From the NCBI GenBank assembly GCA_025056305.1, contig JANWWJ010000007.1, positions 23,472 to 87,471 of the forward strand: 64,000 nucleotides of DNA, in the 5' to 3' direction. The translations under genes were made by a program, and so were the position numbers. This stretch comes from Chitinophagales bacterium. Lineage in GTDB: Bacteria; Bacteroidota; Bacteroidia; Chitinophagales; UBA10324. Below, one piece after another: positions 1-8,813 of the stretch; the first letter of the stretch is position 1; each line of letters starts with the position of its first letter. The notes under the pieces were generated by a model. That model was not told the origin of the DNA, did no database searches, and saw nothing but the letters and a program-made list of their open reading frames with translations.

Positions 1-397
1 TGGAAATACACAGCAGCAGATCCTCGGGTTGAACCGAGCCCAAGTCGCCGTGAATGGCATCAGCAGCATGCAAAAACAGGGCGGGGGTTCCTGTGGAATT
101 TAACGTGGCGACAATTTTCTGAGCTATCAGTGCGCTTTTGCCGATGCCGGTAACCACAAGGCGGCCGCGGCATTCATAAATCATGCGCACGACGGTAACA
201 AAAGTTACATTAATCTGTCGTTTAAGACCAGCTACTGCAGCGGCTTCCGCGTCAAGCGTTTGCCGTGCTGTATGCAAAATGTCTTTGTCGTCTAAAGAAA
301 GCTTTTTGGCCAATAAAAAAGAGCGTAATATTTTTGTAAAAGTATAAAAACAGCTATTTTTAATCGAAGTCGATTCTTCGATCACAAACCACGTCAT
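1..397 (-). CDS. kdsD: Arabinose-5-phosphate isomerase (KpsF/GutQ/KdsD type), C-terminal part outside window
   Basis: The enzyme interconverts ribulose-5-phosphate and arabinose-5-phosphate, the first step toward the Kdo sugar of lipopolysaccharide. The minus-strand frame opening at the ATG at 397 gives 132 residues and runs off the left edge. It reads through LVVTGIGKSALIAQKIVATL and then FLHAADAIHGDLG, which is the start of the SIS domain with its phosphate-binding loop and the conserved His/Asp-rich stretch. The CBS domains expected after it lie outside the window. The first 30 or so residues before SLDDKDIL look unlike the family, so a later start (for example TTG codons just upstream of that point) is possible. 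It is divergent from recQ, an arrangement I recall from other Bacteroidota. Family call is firm; exact start is not. Confidence 0.85.
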   Translation of the reverse strand, partial: MTWFVIEESTSIKNSCFYTFTKILRSFLLAKKLSLDDKDILHTARQTLDAEAAAVAGLKRQINVTFVTVVRMIYECRGRLVVTGIGKSALIAQKIVATLNSTGTPALFLHAADAIHGDLGSVQPEDLLLCIS

Positions 398-527
398 TTT
401 AACCTCAATGAAAAAACGCCAGCTGGTATTTGTAGGAAATGGATGTGTGTGTGCATTGGGATAAGTACAATGAAAAACTTGAATTCTCGTTATAATTCAT
501 TACACCCCTAAACGTGAGATAGGAGCA

Positions 528-2882
528 ATGGGAAAAAAAAGTTCTGGAGCAGAAGTGAAGGAAGTAAAGGAGCCACGAGCCAGAAAAGGCCGTGCGGCAG
601 CAAAAATTTCCTTAAACGGAAACGGGCAGAGCCTGAGTACCGCTTCGGTCCAAGACGAAGCGCCGCGTTCGTTACGGCCTGAACCGTTGCGTTTGCTCAA
701 CCCCGAGGTAAACCTGCTGCATGCTCTGCAGGAGCATTTCGGATTCGATCATTTTAAGGGAGAACAAGAGCGAGCCATTCGCAGCATCATTGCTGGAAAC
801 GACACCTTTGTCATTATGCCGACTGGAGGGGGCAAATCCCTCTGTTATCAATTGCCGGCATTGCTTGCGGAAGGTACGGCCATCATCATCTCTCCGCTGA
901 TAGCCCTGATGAAAAATCAGGTGGATGCCATCAGAGGCTACAGCACACGGGACGCCGTAGCCCATTTTCTCAACTCTACCTTGACCAAGCAGCAACAACG
1001 GCAGGTGAAAAAGGATTTGATGGAGGGCCATACCAAGATGCTTTACGTGGCTCCGGAAACCCTAACCAAAGAGGAAAACATCCGCTTTTTGAGTGAGCAG
1101 AAGATCTCTTTTGTGGCAGTTGACGAAGCCCATTGCATTTCCGAATGGGGACACGATTTCCGTCCCGAGTATCGTAAAATCAAAAGCATGGTGGAGGCCA
1201 TGGGGCACCGTATTCCCATCATGGCCCTGACAGCTACAGCTACGCCAAAAGTGCAAAGCGATATCATCAAGAACCTGGGGATGATCAATCCTACGGTGCT
1301 GATTGCCTCATTCAACCGGCCCAACCTTTACTATGAAGTTCGGCCTAAGGTTAAACGCGACTTAGCCCTAAAGGAAATCGTTCGGTTCATCAAAAACCAT
1401 CCGGGTAGTTCGGGAATCATTTATGTGTTAAGCCGAAAGACAACTGAGGAAATTGCTGAATACCTCACTGTCAACGGCATCAGAGCGGCTGCTTACCATG
1501 CCGGCCTTGAGGCGGCCGTTCGGTCGCAGCGGCAGGACCAATTTCTCCATGAAGAAATTGACGTCATCGTCGCTACCATTGCTTTTGGCATGGGCATAGA
1601 CAAACCCGATGTGCGTTTTGTGATCCACTGGAACATGCCCAAATCTTTGGAAAACTATTATCAGGAAACCGGCCGGGCTGGGCGCGATGGACTGTTGGCC
1701 AAATGCATCGCTTATTACAACTATCACGACATAGAGAAGTTGGAAAAGTTCATGCGGGACAAAACGCAGAACGAACGCGAACTGGGCGGGCATCTGCTCA
1801 TGGAAACAGTGGCATATGCCGAAACCTCTGTCTGTCGTCGTAAGTTTTTGATCCACTACTTCGGTCAACGTTACGAAGAAGATAATTGCGGAAACTGCGA
1901 CAACTGCCTCCATCCCAAAGAACAACTGGAAGGCAAACAGTACCTTCAAGACTTGTTGCGCGTAGTTGATGCCATACACGAAAGCTTTCCTATTGATTAC
2001 GTGGTGGACATTTTGTGTGGCAACAAGCACAATCAGGTCACCATGTTTCGCCACGACGAGTTGGAAGTGTTTGGTATTGGGAAGGACCACGACAGCCATT
2101 TCTGGAATTCCGTATTGCGGCAAGCTTTGCTGCATGACCTTTTGTTCAAAGACATTGAGAACTACGGCGTTATTCGCATCAGTGAAAAAGGGAGGCAGTT
2201 TCTGAAAAAGCCCTACAGCATTCCTATATCCATCAATCATGATTTTGATAATCTGGAAGACGCTGAGCCGGAGGGGGGTACAGGGGCTTTAGATCCGCAA
2301 CTGCTGGCCATGCTTAAGGATTTGCGCAAGAGCGAAGCTGACCGGCTCAAGCTGGCTCCTTACATCTTGTTTCAAGACCCCTCGCTGGAAGAGATGGCTA
2401 CGATGTATCCGACCAGCTTGGATGAGCTTATGCGCATTACCGGTGTAAGCCGAGGTAAAGCAGAAAAATTCGGGCGCCCCTTTGTGGAGCTCATCAAACG
2501 ATACGTAGAGGAAAACGAGATCGAAAAACCCTCGGAACTCGTGGTGCGCAGTGTGGTCAACAAGTCAGCAAACAAAATTTACATCATCCAAAACGTTGAT
2601 AAACGTATACCGCTGGAAACCATAGCGCAGGCAAAGAACATGAGTATGGCCGAGCTTATTCAGGAAATGGAATCCATCGTAGCTTCCGGCACGCGCCTCA
2701 ACCTGGATTACTACATCAATGAACTCATAGATAAAGAAAGGCAACAGGAAGTTTTTGAATATTTCCGGACTGCCGCAAGCGATTCGGTCGAAGAGGCCGT
2801 GAATGCCCTGGGTAAAGAAAATTATACCTATGAGGAAATTCAATTGCTGCGGTTGAAGTTTTTAAGTGAAATCGCTCACTAA
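528..2882 (+). CDS. recQ: ATP-dependent DNA helicase RecQ
   Basis: A 3'-5' DNA helicase of recombination and fork repair. Domain order in the 784 residues: a Lys/Arg/Ser-rich tail (1-60), helicase lobe 1 with Walker A MPTGGGKS near residue 97 and the DEAH box in VDEAHCISEWGHDFRP, lobe 2 with the motif VI stretch YYQETGRAGRDG, a zinc-binding module starting with Cys at about 436 (C...CGNCDNC), a winged-helix RQC region, an HRDC domain at about 590-665, and a C-terminal helical HTH_40-like segment (about 670-784). This long form with an extra C-terminal domain is usual in Bacteroidota, whereas the basic N-terminal tail is longer than in typical RecQ. The ATG at 528 follows a purine-rich GATAGGAGC ribosome-binding site. 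All catalytic motifs look intact. Confidence 0.96.
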   Translation: MGKKSSGAEVKEVKEPRARKGRAAAKISLNGNGQSLSTASVQDEAPRSLRPEPLRLLNPEVNLLHALQEHFGFDHFKGEQERAIRSIIAGNDTFVIMPTGGGKSLCYQLPALLAEGTAIIISPLIALMKNQVDAIRGYSTRDAVAHFLNSTLTKQQQRQVKKDLMEGHTKMLYVAPETLTKEENIRFLSEQKISFVAVDEAHCISEWGHDFRPEYRKIKSMVEAMGHRIPIMALTATATPKVQSDIIKNLGMINPTVLIASFNRPNLYYEVRPKVKRDLALKEIVRFIKNHPGSSGIIYVLSRKTTEEIAEYLTVNGIRAAAYHAGLEAAVRSQRQDQFLHEEIDVIVATIAFGMGIDKPDVRFVIHWNMPKSLENYYQETGRAGRDGLLAKCIAYYNYHDIEKLEKFMRDKTQNERELGGHLLMETVAYAETSVCRRKFLIHYFGQRYEEDNCGNCDNCLHPKEQLEGKQYLQDLLRVVDAIHESFPIDYVVDILCGNKHNQVTMFRHDELEVFGIGKDHDSHFWNSVLRQALLHDLLFKDIENYGVIRISEKGRQFLKKPYSIPISINHDFDNLEDAEPEGGTGALDPQLLAMLKDLRKSEADRLKLAPYILFQDPSLEEMATMYPTSLDELMRITGVSRGKAEKFGRPFVELIKRYVEENEIEKPSELVVRSVVNKSANKIYIIQNVDKRIPLETIAQAKNMSMAELIQEMESIVASGTRLNLDYYINELIDKERQQEVFEYFRTAASDSVEEAVNALGKENYTYEEIQLLRLKFLSEIAH

Positions 2883-2944
2883 GCCGTTGCAGGCAAAGAG
2901 GACTTCATCAGAAAACGAATACGTCTGAAATTTAATTTTTCATA

Positions 2945-5704
2945 ATGAGAAAGATTTTTATTGCTGTTGGCATCATCGTGGTGTTGTCGTTGGGTGCTTT
3001 GGTGGCAGTTCCTTATCTGTTCCGCGACACGTTGAAGGCCAAGGTGCAGGAAGCGTTAAACAGGCAGCTCGAGGCGAAAGTTTCGTTTGGCTCTGTAGGC
3101 TTATCGTTGATTCGTGATTTTCCTCAACTGAGCTTTTGTCTCGGCGACCTTACGCTCGTGGGTACCGGCCCTTTTGAAGGAGATACGTTATTGTATGCCG
3201 AAGAATTTCGGTTGGCGTTGTCCCTGTTTGATGTGTTGGGAGGCAAGCAAATAGGCATCCGCTCGGTTCGGGTACATCGGCCCTATGTGCAGCTGAAAAT
3301 ATTGGCAGATGGCCGGGCCAATTACGATATCCTCAAAACTGATACGGTAGACGCAGCACAGGAGCCATCTGAATATCGGGTATCCCTGCAGTCGTATCGC
3401 CTTAGCGAAGGGCGCATTGTCTATGACGATGCGTCCACCCGCACCTACATTCGATTGGATGGAGTTTCGCACAGCGGACGGGGCGATTTCACTCAGTCGG
3501 TTTTTGATTTGACCACGCAAAGTGACGTCAGTGGCCTGACGTTCCGCTATGATGGAGTTTCCTACCTCAATCAAGTACGGCTGAATGCCGAGGCTACCTT
3601 TCGAATCCATCTCGATTCATCCCTTTACACATTAAAGAAAAATGAATTTGTATTAAATGAATTGCCTCTGTCGCTGGACGGGTGGGTTGCGCTTCCGGAA
3701 CAGGACGTGGTCATGGACTTGCGATGGGCATTAGGGCGCAGTGATTTCCGTAGCCTGCTGTCGCTGGTCCCCGGATTGTATTCAAAAGATTTTCGACACA
3801 TCAAGGCTGAAGGAAAAGTGGCTGCCTCAGGACGCGTCTGGGGCACATACGGGGTAGACCGCATGCCTGCCTTCGAAGTCAGCCTTAAGGTGGAAAACGG
3901 ACAGTTTCAATATCCGCAGCTTCCTCAAGCGGTACACAATGTTCACATAGACCTCAACATCAATAATTCCAATGGCCAACCCGATCAGACGGAGATTGAT
4001 TTAAAGCAGCTTCATGCTGAATTAGGCAGCGATGTCGTCGATGCCCGCCTCAATGTCAAGACGCCGGTCAGCGACCCGAATGTAAATGGCATGATCAAAG
4101 GAATGCTCAACTTGGGTAATTTGAAAAATGTTATCCCGCTGCCGGAAGGCACTGATTTAAGTGGCATAGTGCGCAGTGATGTAATGCTGAAAGGCCGTTA
4201 CTCAGCAATCGAACAGAAACGGTATGAGCAATTTGAAGCCAGTGGGCGCATTAAAGTGGAAAATTTATCGTACCAGGCCGCAGGCATGCCGGCCCTGAGC
4301 ATTCCTGCATTGGACCTGGAGTTTCATCCGCATCAGGTTGCTTTGCAACGCTTGCAAGTACGTTCGGGAACCAGCGACTTCTCTGCTTCTGGCTACGTGG
4401 ACAATCTGTTAGGTTATTACTTCCGCGATGAATTGCTCAAGGGTTCATTCCAGCTTACTTCCCAACTGATTGATTTGAATGAGTTCATGACGGGCACGGC
4501 TACCACGACCCAACCGCCCGATAGCGCTGCAATGGAGGTTTTACCAGTTCCGGCTAACATAAACTTTCAGGTACAGATGGAGGCGGGTCGGCTGTTGTAC
4601 GAAAAATTAGAATTGAGAAATGTAAAAGGCATTTTATCCGTGCGCGATCAAATGTTGGAGCTGCAACAGCTGAGCTTCAGCACGCTGGGAGGAACCGTAC
4701 GCATGAGCGGAAGCTACAATACCAAAAACCCCAGCGAGCCACAGATAAGTTATTCATTAAACATAAATAACATAGACATTCAACAAGCGGTGGCTGCCGT
4801 GAACTCAGTTGGTCAATTAGCACCCATAGCCCAAAGGGCAACTGGGCGTGTGGGCGGAGAACTAGCGGTTCATGGCAAGCTGGATAAGCACATGCAGCCA
4901 ATCTTGATGTCGTTAAGCGGACATGGTCTGATCAGCGGTGATCAGATCTCTGTGAGCAATTTTGAGCCGTTGCAGCAATTGGCCGAAGCTTTGAAAATGA
5001 CTGCATATCACCAGCTCAACTTGCCCCAAGTGCGCTTGTCGTTTCGCATGGAAAACGGGCGGGTACACGTAAGTCCCTTTGAAACATCATGGCACGGGGC
5101 TAAAAGTGTTATTTCCGGCAGCCATGGCTTGGATCAAAGTTTAGACTACTTAGTTCAGCTCAGCATACCCCGCTCGCAACTGCCCCCTGCAGCGGTTCAG
5201 GTGTTTTCGGCCGGTCTGGCTAAGGTGCAGCAAATGGCCGGAGCATCAGTTTCTTTACCCGATCCTGTGCAGGTGAACATAAAAGTCAGAGGTACGGTAG
5301 CAAAGCCCATCATCACGACTGATTTTCGGCAACAGGCAACCCAGGCTGCTGAAACGATGGTGCAGGCAGCAGAACAGAAAGCTCAAGAGAAGATCCAAGA
5401 AGTCAAAGCCGATCTGCGTGCCGAGGCTGATCGTATTCTGAAACAAGCCCAACAGCAGGCACAGCTGATTCGCCAGCAAGCTCAGCAGGCTGCTGACAAA
5501 ATCAAAAAGGAGGGCTATGCGCAAGCCGACAAACTGGTTGCTGAAGCAAAAAATCCGATAGCTAAAGCAGCAGCGCAGGAGGCAGCCAAAAAGCTAAAAC
5601 AGGAAACAGACAAGAAAGCTCAGGCTGTGTTGGATGCAGCAGAGAAAGAAGCTCAGAAGGTGCTTCAGGAAGCCCAGAAAAAGGCTGATGAATTGCTTAA
5701 ATAA
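2945..5704 (+). CDS. AsmA-family envelope protein with long C-terminal coiled coil
   Basis: AsmA-like proteins are inner-membrane-anchored bridge or scaffold proteins that span the periplasm and affect lipid movement or outer-membrane assembly. Here residues 5-25 form one N-terminal membrane helix. A short AsmA N-terminal region follows (vPYLFRDTLKAKVQEALNRQ and SLIRDFPQLSFCLGDLTLVG), then about 700 residues of beta-strand-rich repeats, with the AsmA_2-like C-terminal part around residues 620-790. The last ~125 residues (about 795-919) are an Ala/Gln/Lys/Glu-rich uninterrupted heptad region, almost certainly a coiled coil. The tail is not part of the usual AsmA architecture as I know it. The gene is 62 bp downstream of recQ on the same strand and ends 6 bp before the stop of the convergent folK gene. 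Substrate is unknown. Confidence 0.85.
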   Translation: MRKIFIAVGIIVVLSLGALVAVPYLFRDTLKAKVQEALNRQLEAKVSFGSVGLSLIRDFPQLSFCLGDLTLVGTGPFEGDTLLYAEEFRLALSLFDVLGGKQIGIRSVRVHRPYVQLKILADGRANYDILKTDTVDAAQEPSEYRVSLQSYRLSEGRIVYDDASTRTYIRLDGVSHSGRGDFTQSVFDLTTQSDVSGLTFRYDGVSYLNQVRLNAEATFRIHLDSSLYTLKKNEFVLNELPLSLDGWVALPEQDVVMDLRWALGRSDFRSLLSLVPGLYSKDFRHIKAEGKVAASGRVWGTYGVDRMPAFEVSLKVENGQFQYPQLPQAVHNVHIDLNINNSNGQPDQTEIDLKQLHAELGSDVVDARLNVKTPVSDPNVNGMIKGMLNLGNLKNVIPLPEGTDLSGIVRSDVMLKGRYSAIEQKRYEQFEASGRIKVENLSYQAAGMPALSIPALDLEFHPHQVALQRLQVRSGTSDFSASGYVDNLLGYYFRDELLKGSFQLTSQLIDLNEFMTGTATTTQPPDSAAMEVLPVPANINFQVQMEAGRLLYEKLELRNVKGILSVRDQMLELQQLSFSTLGGTVRMSGSYNTKNPSEPQISYSLNINNIDIQQAVAAVNSVGQLAPIAQRATGRVGGELAVHGKLDKHMQPILMSLSGHGLISGDQISVSNFEPLQQLAEALKMTAYHQLNLPQVRLSFRMENGRVHVSPFETSWHGAKSVISGSHGLDQSLDYLVQLSIPRSQLPPAAVQVFSAGLAKVQQMAGASVSLPDPVQVNIKVRGTVAKPIITTDFRQQATQAAETMVQAAEQKAQEKIQEVKADLRAEADRILKQAQQQAQLIRQQAQQAADKIKKEGYAQADKLVAEAKNPIAKAAAQEAAKKLKQETDKKAQAVLDAAEKEAQKVLQEAQKKADELLK

Positions 5705-5707
5705 ATG

Positions 5708-5724
5708 CGCCTAAAGCTTAGGCG
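5708..5724. terminator. Hairpin between convergent asmA-like and folK genes
   Basis: A perfect 7-bp stem (CGCCTAA / TTAGGCG) with a 3-nt loop overlaps the folK stop codon, just after the asmA-like stop. Read on the minus strand it is followed by a T-rich stretch (CATTTATTTAA), as expected of an intrinsic terminator for folK. On the plus strand the T tract is poor. It could serve both genes weakly. Confidence 0.4.
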
Positions 5725-6259
5725 TCGATTCTAAACCGGTGATCGGCCGAGCGTGCAGCGGTTGTATGATGTAAAGGGTACGTTCCAGCCGCCGAACCTG
5801 CGAGGTGTCTTTGCATTGATGCAATAAGGCGATGGCCGTCTTTTTCAACAAAGGGTGCACCCAGTGGGGCAGGAGTTCTACCAGAGGGGTAAGGGCAAAG
5901 CGACGACGGTGCAGGCGAGGATGAGGCAGAGATAATTCAGGGGAAGAGAGCACCAACTGGTCGTAAAGCAAAATATCAAGATCCAGTGCACGGGGCGCTC
6001 CGTTGGTGTCAGGGCTGCGGCCCGCGGCTTGTTCCAATCGCTTCAGAACAGCCAACAGCATCTGCGGCGACAGACTGGTTTCCAACAACACACCAACATT
6101 CAGATACCACGGCTGAGAACGTACGCCCCAAGGTTCGGTTTCATAAATAGAAGAAATCTTAATGATTCTTCCGACAACGTCATGCATCGCATTAAGGGCT
6201 TGTTGCAACTGTTGCTGTCGATTGCCCAGGTTGCTGCCGGCCAAAATCACGACCTGCAT
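5711..6259 (-). CDS. folK: 2-amino-4-hydroxy-6-hydroxymethyldihydropteridine diphosphokinase
   Basis: HPPK transfers pyrophosphate from ATP to the pterin alcohol in folate biosynthesis. Family landmarks are in order: GSNLGNR at the N-terminus, YETEPWG, QPWYLN, the long ATP/Mg motif around RALDLDILLYD and the LPHPRLHRRRFALTPL stretch. The tail after about residue 145 is longer than in short HPPKs and has no motif I recognise. I chose the ATG at 6259 because HPPK proteins start right before the GSNLG motif; an in-frame ATG at 6307 would add 16 unconserved residues. The gene follows the MFS permease on the same strand (62 bp from the chosen start, 14 bp from the longer one), so the two may be cotranscribed, although their functions are unrelated. 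Confidence 0.93.
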   Translation of the reverse strand: MQVVILAGSNLGNRQQQLQQALNAMHDVVGRIIKISSIYETEPWGVRSQPWYLNVGVLLETSLSPQMLLAVLKRLEQAAGRSPDTNGAPRALDLDILLYDQLVLSSPELSLPHPRLHRRRFALTPLVELLPHWVHPLLKKTAIALLHQCKDTSQVRRLERTLYIIQPLHARPITGLESTPKL

Positions 6260-6321
6260 GAGTGGTTTACTGGTTTGCGAAAAGTGAAAGTTACTGTGGC
6301 GAGCCAAACCTTATAGCTCTT

Positions 6322-7584
6322 TTAATGCCAATGCCGAATGCGATGCCCCCGCCAGGCGTAAATCAAAATAATCAGATAGCAGGGCAACAACACAAGATAT
6401 GCTGACTGGGCATTGAAGCGGTCGGCCAGATGGCCGTACATCAGGGGCAACAAGGCTCCACCCGCTATTGCCATAATGAGCAATGCAGAAGCCAATTTCG
6501 TGTAATTACCCAGGCCATAGAGGGCTAATGGCCAGATCGCCGGCCACATGACTGCATTAGCGAGGCCAAGCAGAGCTACACTGGCCACAGACCATGCCGG
6601 CGGCGTTACTACAATCAGTACAGAAAGCCCCAAACCCAACATGGCCGAATACAGCAGAAACTTTTCTTGACGGATCAGGCGGGGTATGGTCCATACGGCC
6701 AACAAATAGCCGCACAACATAGATAATAAAGTGAAGGTGGTAAAGGTTTTGGCGGTCTGCATAGAAAAGCCCAGTTCGATGCCATATGCGATAATGGTAT
6801 CGCCGGCAATGACTTCTGCACCTACGTAAAAAAACAAGGCCACGACCCCCAATACCAAATGAGGATAATGCAATACCGAAGGCCGTTGCGGCAAGGGTTC
6901 GCCAACAGTTTCAGTCCCGGTCTGTGCCAAATCGGGAAGCGGCGAATAGCGCACCCAAAGCGCTAATCCCGCTAATGCCAGCGTCAAAAGCACATAAGGT
7001 GGAATTACTTTTAAAGCCAGTGCATCCAGCAAAGCTTGCCGCTCCACGGCACCGGCATATTTGAGCTGCTCTTGCAGTTTGTCAGCATTCGCCAACAGCA
7101 CGCTACCCAAAAGGTAGGGGCTTATTGCTCCTGCTGTTTTGTTACAAATACCCATAATGCTGATGCGGCGTGCACCACTTTCTACAGGTCCCAACATGGT
7201 TACATACGGGTTTGCCGCTGTTTGTAATAAAGCCAGACCAGCGCCGGTGATAAACAGGCCCGTCAAAAACAGACCATAGGTGCGCAGGTAGGCGGCAGGA
7301 ATGAATAATAAAGCACCAATCGCCATAACCATCAGGCCTAAGACCATGCCTTGTTTGAGATGCGTACGTTGCAAGACCCAGGAGGAAGGAATAGCCATTA
7401 CGAAATAGGATATGTAAAAAGCAAAAGCGACCAGATAAGACTCTAGGTTGGATAATTCGCAAGCCAGTTTTAAGTATGGGATTAAGGCGGCATTAAGCCA
7501 GGTGACAAAACCAAACAAAAAGAAAAGGCCTCCCAAAAGCACAATGGGCCTTTTCCAAAAGGGCTGATCGGCGTTCACAATCAT
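6322..7584 (-). CDS. MFS sugar permease, FucP/GluP type
   Basis: Predicted 12-helix major facilitator permease, 420 residues. The motif LQTAANPYVTMLG near residue 120-135 and the following GARRISIMGICNKTAGAISP segment are characteristic of the L-fucose / glucose-galactose proton symporter branch (FucP, GluP). The protein should sit in the inner membrane and import a monosaccharide with protons. The substrate cannot be told from sequence. It starts 64 bp from the divergently transcribed nucleotidyltransferase-like gene and precedes folK on the same strand. There is no glycan-utilisation (SusC/SusD) pair next to it. Confidence 0.88.
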   Translation of the reverse strand: MIVNADQPFWKRPIVLLGGLFFLFGFVTWLNAALIPYLKLACELSNLESYLVAFAFYISYFVMAIPSSWVLQRTHLKQGMVLGLMVMAIGALLFIPAAYLRTYGLFLTGLFITGAGLALLQTAANPYVTMLGPVESGARRISIMGICNKTAGAISPYLLGSVLLANADKLQEQLKYAGAVERQALLDALALKVIPPYVLLTLALAGLALWVRYSPLPDLAQTGTETVGEPLPQRPSVLHYPHLVLGVVALFFYVGAEVIAGDTIIAYGIELGFSMQTAKTFTTFTLLSMLCGYLLAVWTIPRLIRQEKFLLYSAMLGLGLSVLIVVTPPAWSVASVALLGLANAVMWPAIWPLALYGLGNYTKLASALLIMAIAGGALLPLMYGHLADRFNAQSAYLVLLPCYLIILIYAWRGHRIRHWH

Positions 7585-7648
7585 GGCCGAAAAGAAACGG
7601 CATCAACTGGCCATGTACAAGCAGTCGGGTCTGTATTTTTAAACGAAC

Positions 7649-8515
7649 GTGGATTGGTCGTTGCTGATCCTGGCGGCGGGCATCAGCCAACGTTTGGGAG
7701 AAAACAAGATTTCCATTCCAATAGGACCCGCCGGCGAGTGGTTAATGGAGTTCACCATCTATGATGCCCTGCTGGCTGGATGCCGGAATGTTGTTTTAGT
7801 GACGCGAGCCGATACGGAAGCACTGGTACAGAAACGGTTGGCACAACTGCCGTCAACGGTAACATGTTCAACGGTAGTACAGTCAATTAGAACAGGTCGC
7901 AGTAAGCCATGCGGGACAGCAGAGGCGGTGGTGGCCGCCGCCTCGAAGGTGCAAGGTCCCTTCTTGGTGGTTAACGGCGATGATTATTACGGCCGACAAA
8001 CACTGTGGCTTTTGATCAAATGGTTAGTGGAAAATATAAGGCCAGGGTTGGGGGCCTTACCTGTTTTTTCTTTGGCCAATGCCAACATAGGTCGTCGACC
8101 TGTTTGGCGTGCACTTTGCCGGCTCGACGACAGCTGTCAATTGGTTGACTTAAAGGAAACTCTTGTTGTTTATGAAGAAAACAAATACGTAACGCTGAAA
8201 CCTCAGCAGGGCGAAGTCTTGCCTTCTTCTACATGGGTTTCTATGAACAGCTTTGCCTTGCCTGCTGATATAATTCCGCTTTTGAGCGCATTAATGCATC
8301 AGTTTTATATGAACGAAGATCCGGATGCTGAATTGACCCTGGCACAAGCCCTCATGCAGCTAATCAGCACTAAGCAGGTGTGCCTTGAGGCCTTACCCTC
8401 AAACAATCGTTGCATAGGACTTACCTATCCTGAAGATGTGCTTCAGGTTCGTTCTTACTTTGAGGAGCTTATCGCCAAAGGATTGTTCCCATCCCCTCTA
8501 TGGTTTAGATCATAA
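7649..8515 (+). CDS. Sugar nucleotidyltransferase-like protein
   Basis: A 288-residue protein with the nucleotidyltransferase (GT-A-like) fold signature: LLILAAGISQRLG at the N-terminus, a G-A-G-E-W loop, GTAEAV near residue 89 and VVNGDDYYG near 106-114, where an Asp pair should hold the metal. It resembles a family of Bacteroidota proteins annotated as nucleotidyltransferases that read LAAGMGSRYGG..K, GPxGExxMDYSIYDA and NADDFYG; here several of these positions are altered, so it is a divergent member. The start is a GTG with a stop codon three codons upstream, which leaves little choice. By position it could serve surface-sugar activation together with the O-antigen-ligase-like gene downstream. 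The sugar and nucleotide are unknown. Confidence 0.75.
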   Translation: MDWSLLILAAGISQRLGENKISIPIGPAGEWLMEFTIYDALLAGCRNVVLVTRADTEALVQKRLAQLPSTVTCSTVVQSIRTGRSKPCGTAEAVVAAASKVQGPFLVVNGDDYYGRQTLWLLIKWLVENIRPGLGALPVFSLANANIGRRPVWRALCRLDDSCQLVDLKETLVVYEENKYVTLKPQQGEVLPSSTWVSMNSFALPADIIPLLSALMHQFYMNEDPDAELTLAQALMQLISTKQVCLEALPSNNRCIGLTYPEDVLQVRSYFEELIAKGLFPSPLWFRS

Positions 8516-8813
8516 CTGAAGTCTTTAGCTTGCGAACGCAACAGCTTCATCCATCAGCATCTTCGTCATTACATGGGATTTTTCAATATAAACGTTCAGG
8601 TCAATGAAATCCTTCTTTTCTGGCTGTTTAAGAAATTTTTAGGAGTGTCAATAAGATGGTTGCTGTTTCCCGTCTTTGACAAAACCGTGTGGAGCAATAT
8701 TTAAGGTATATATGAAATGATTATTGTGTATTTGAAGCCTTTTAATCAGAAGATCTTACGGTTTTTTTGAGCTCACCTGACTTTTTGATGTTTTCCTAAA
8801 ACAGCACCGGCAT
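8516..8813. other. 298-bp AT-rich intergenic region
   Basis: No recognised gene or RNA. It holds a candidate promoter (8675-8705) for the downstream ligase-like gene and one 43-codon open frame from the ATG at 8573 to the TAA at 8704 that encodes a hydrophobic, Trp/Phe-rich peptide. The frame has no clear ribosome-binding site and no recognised relative, so I do not call it a gene. No tRNA cloverleaf or strong hairpin is visible. Confidence 0.5.
8675..8705 (+). promoter_or_regulatory. Candidate promoter for the O-antigen-ligase-like gene
   Basis: TTTG at 8675-8678, 19 nt, then TATTTAAG at 8698-8705. The spacing fits the Bacteroidota -33 / -7 pattern, although the -7 box departs from TAnnTTTG at two positions. 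The same site also reads as a fair sigma70-like pair (TTGACA and TATTTA, 16 nt apart). The start codon is 108 nt downstream. Confidence 0.35.

Noticed and set aside
1428..2240. Minus-strand open frame of 270 codons
   Set aside because: Lies wholly inside recQ in the antisense frame, and the sense product has clear helicase motifs across the same stretch.
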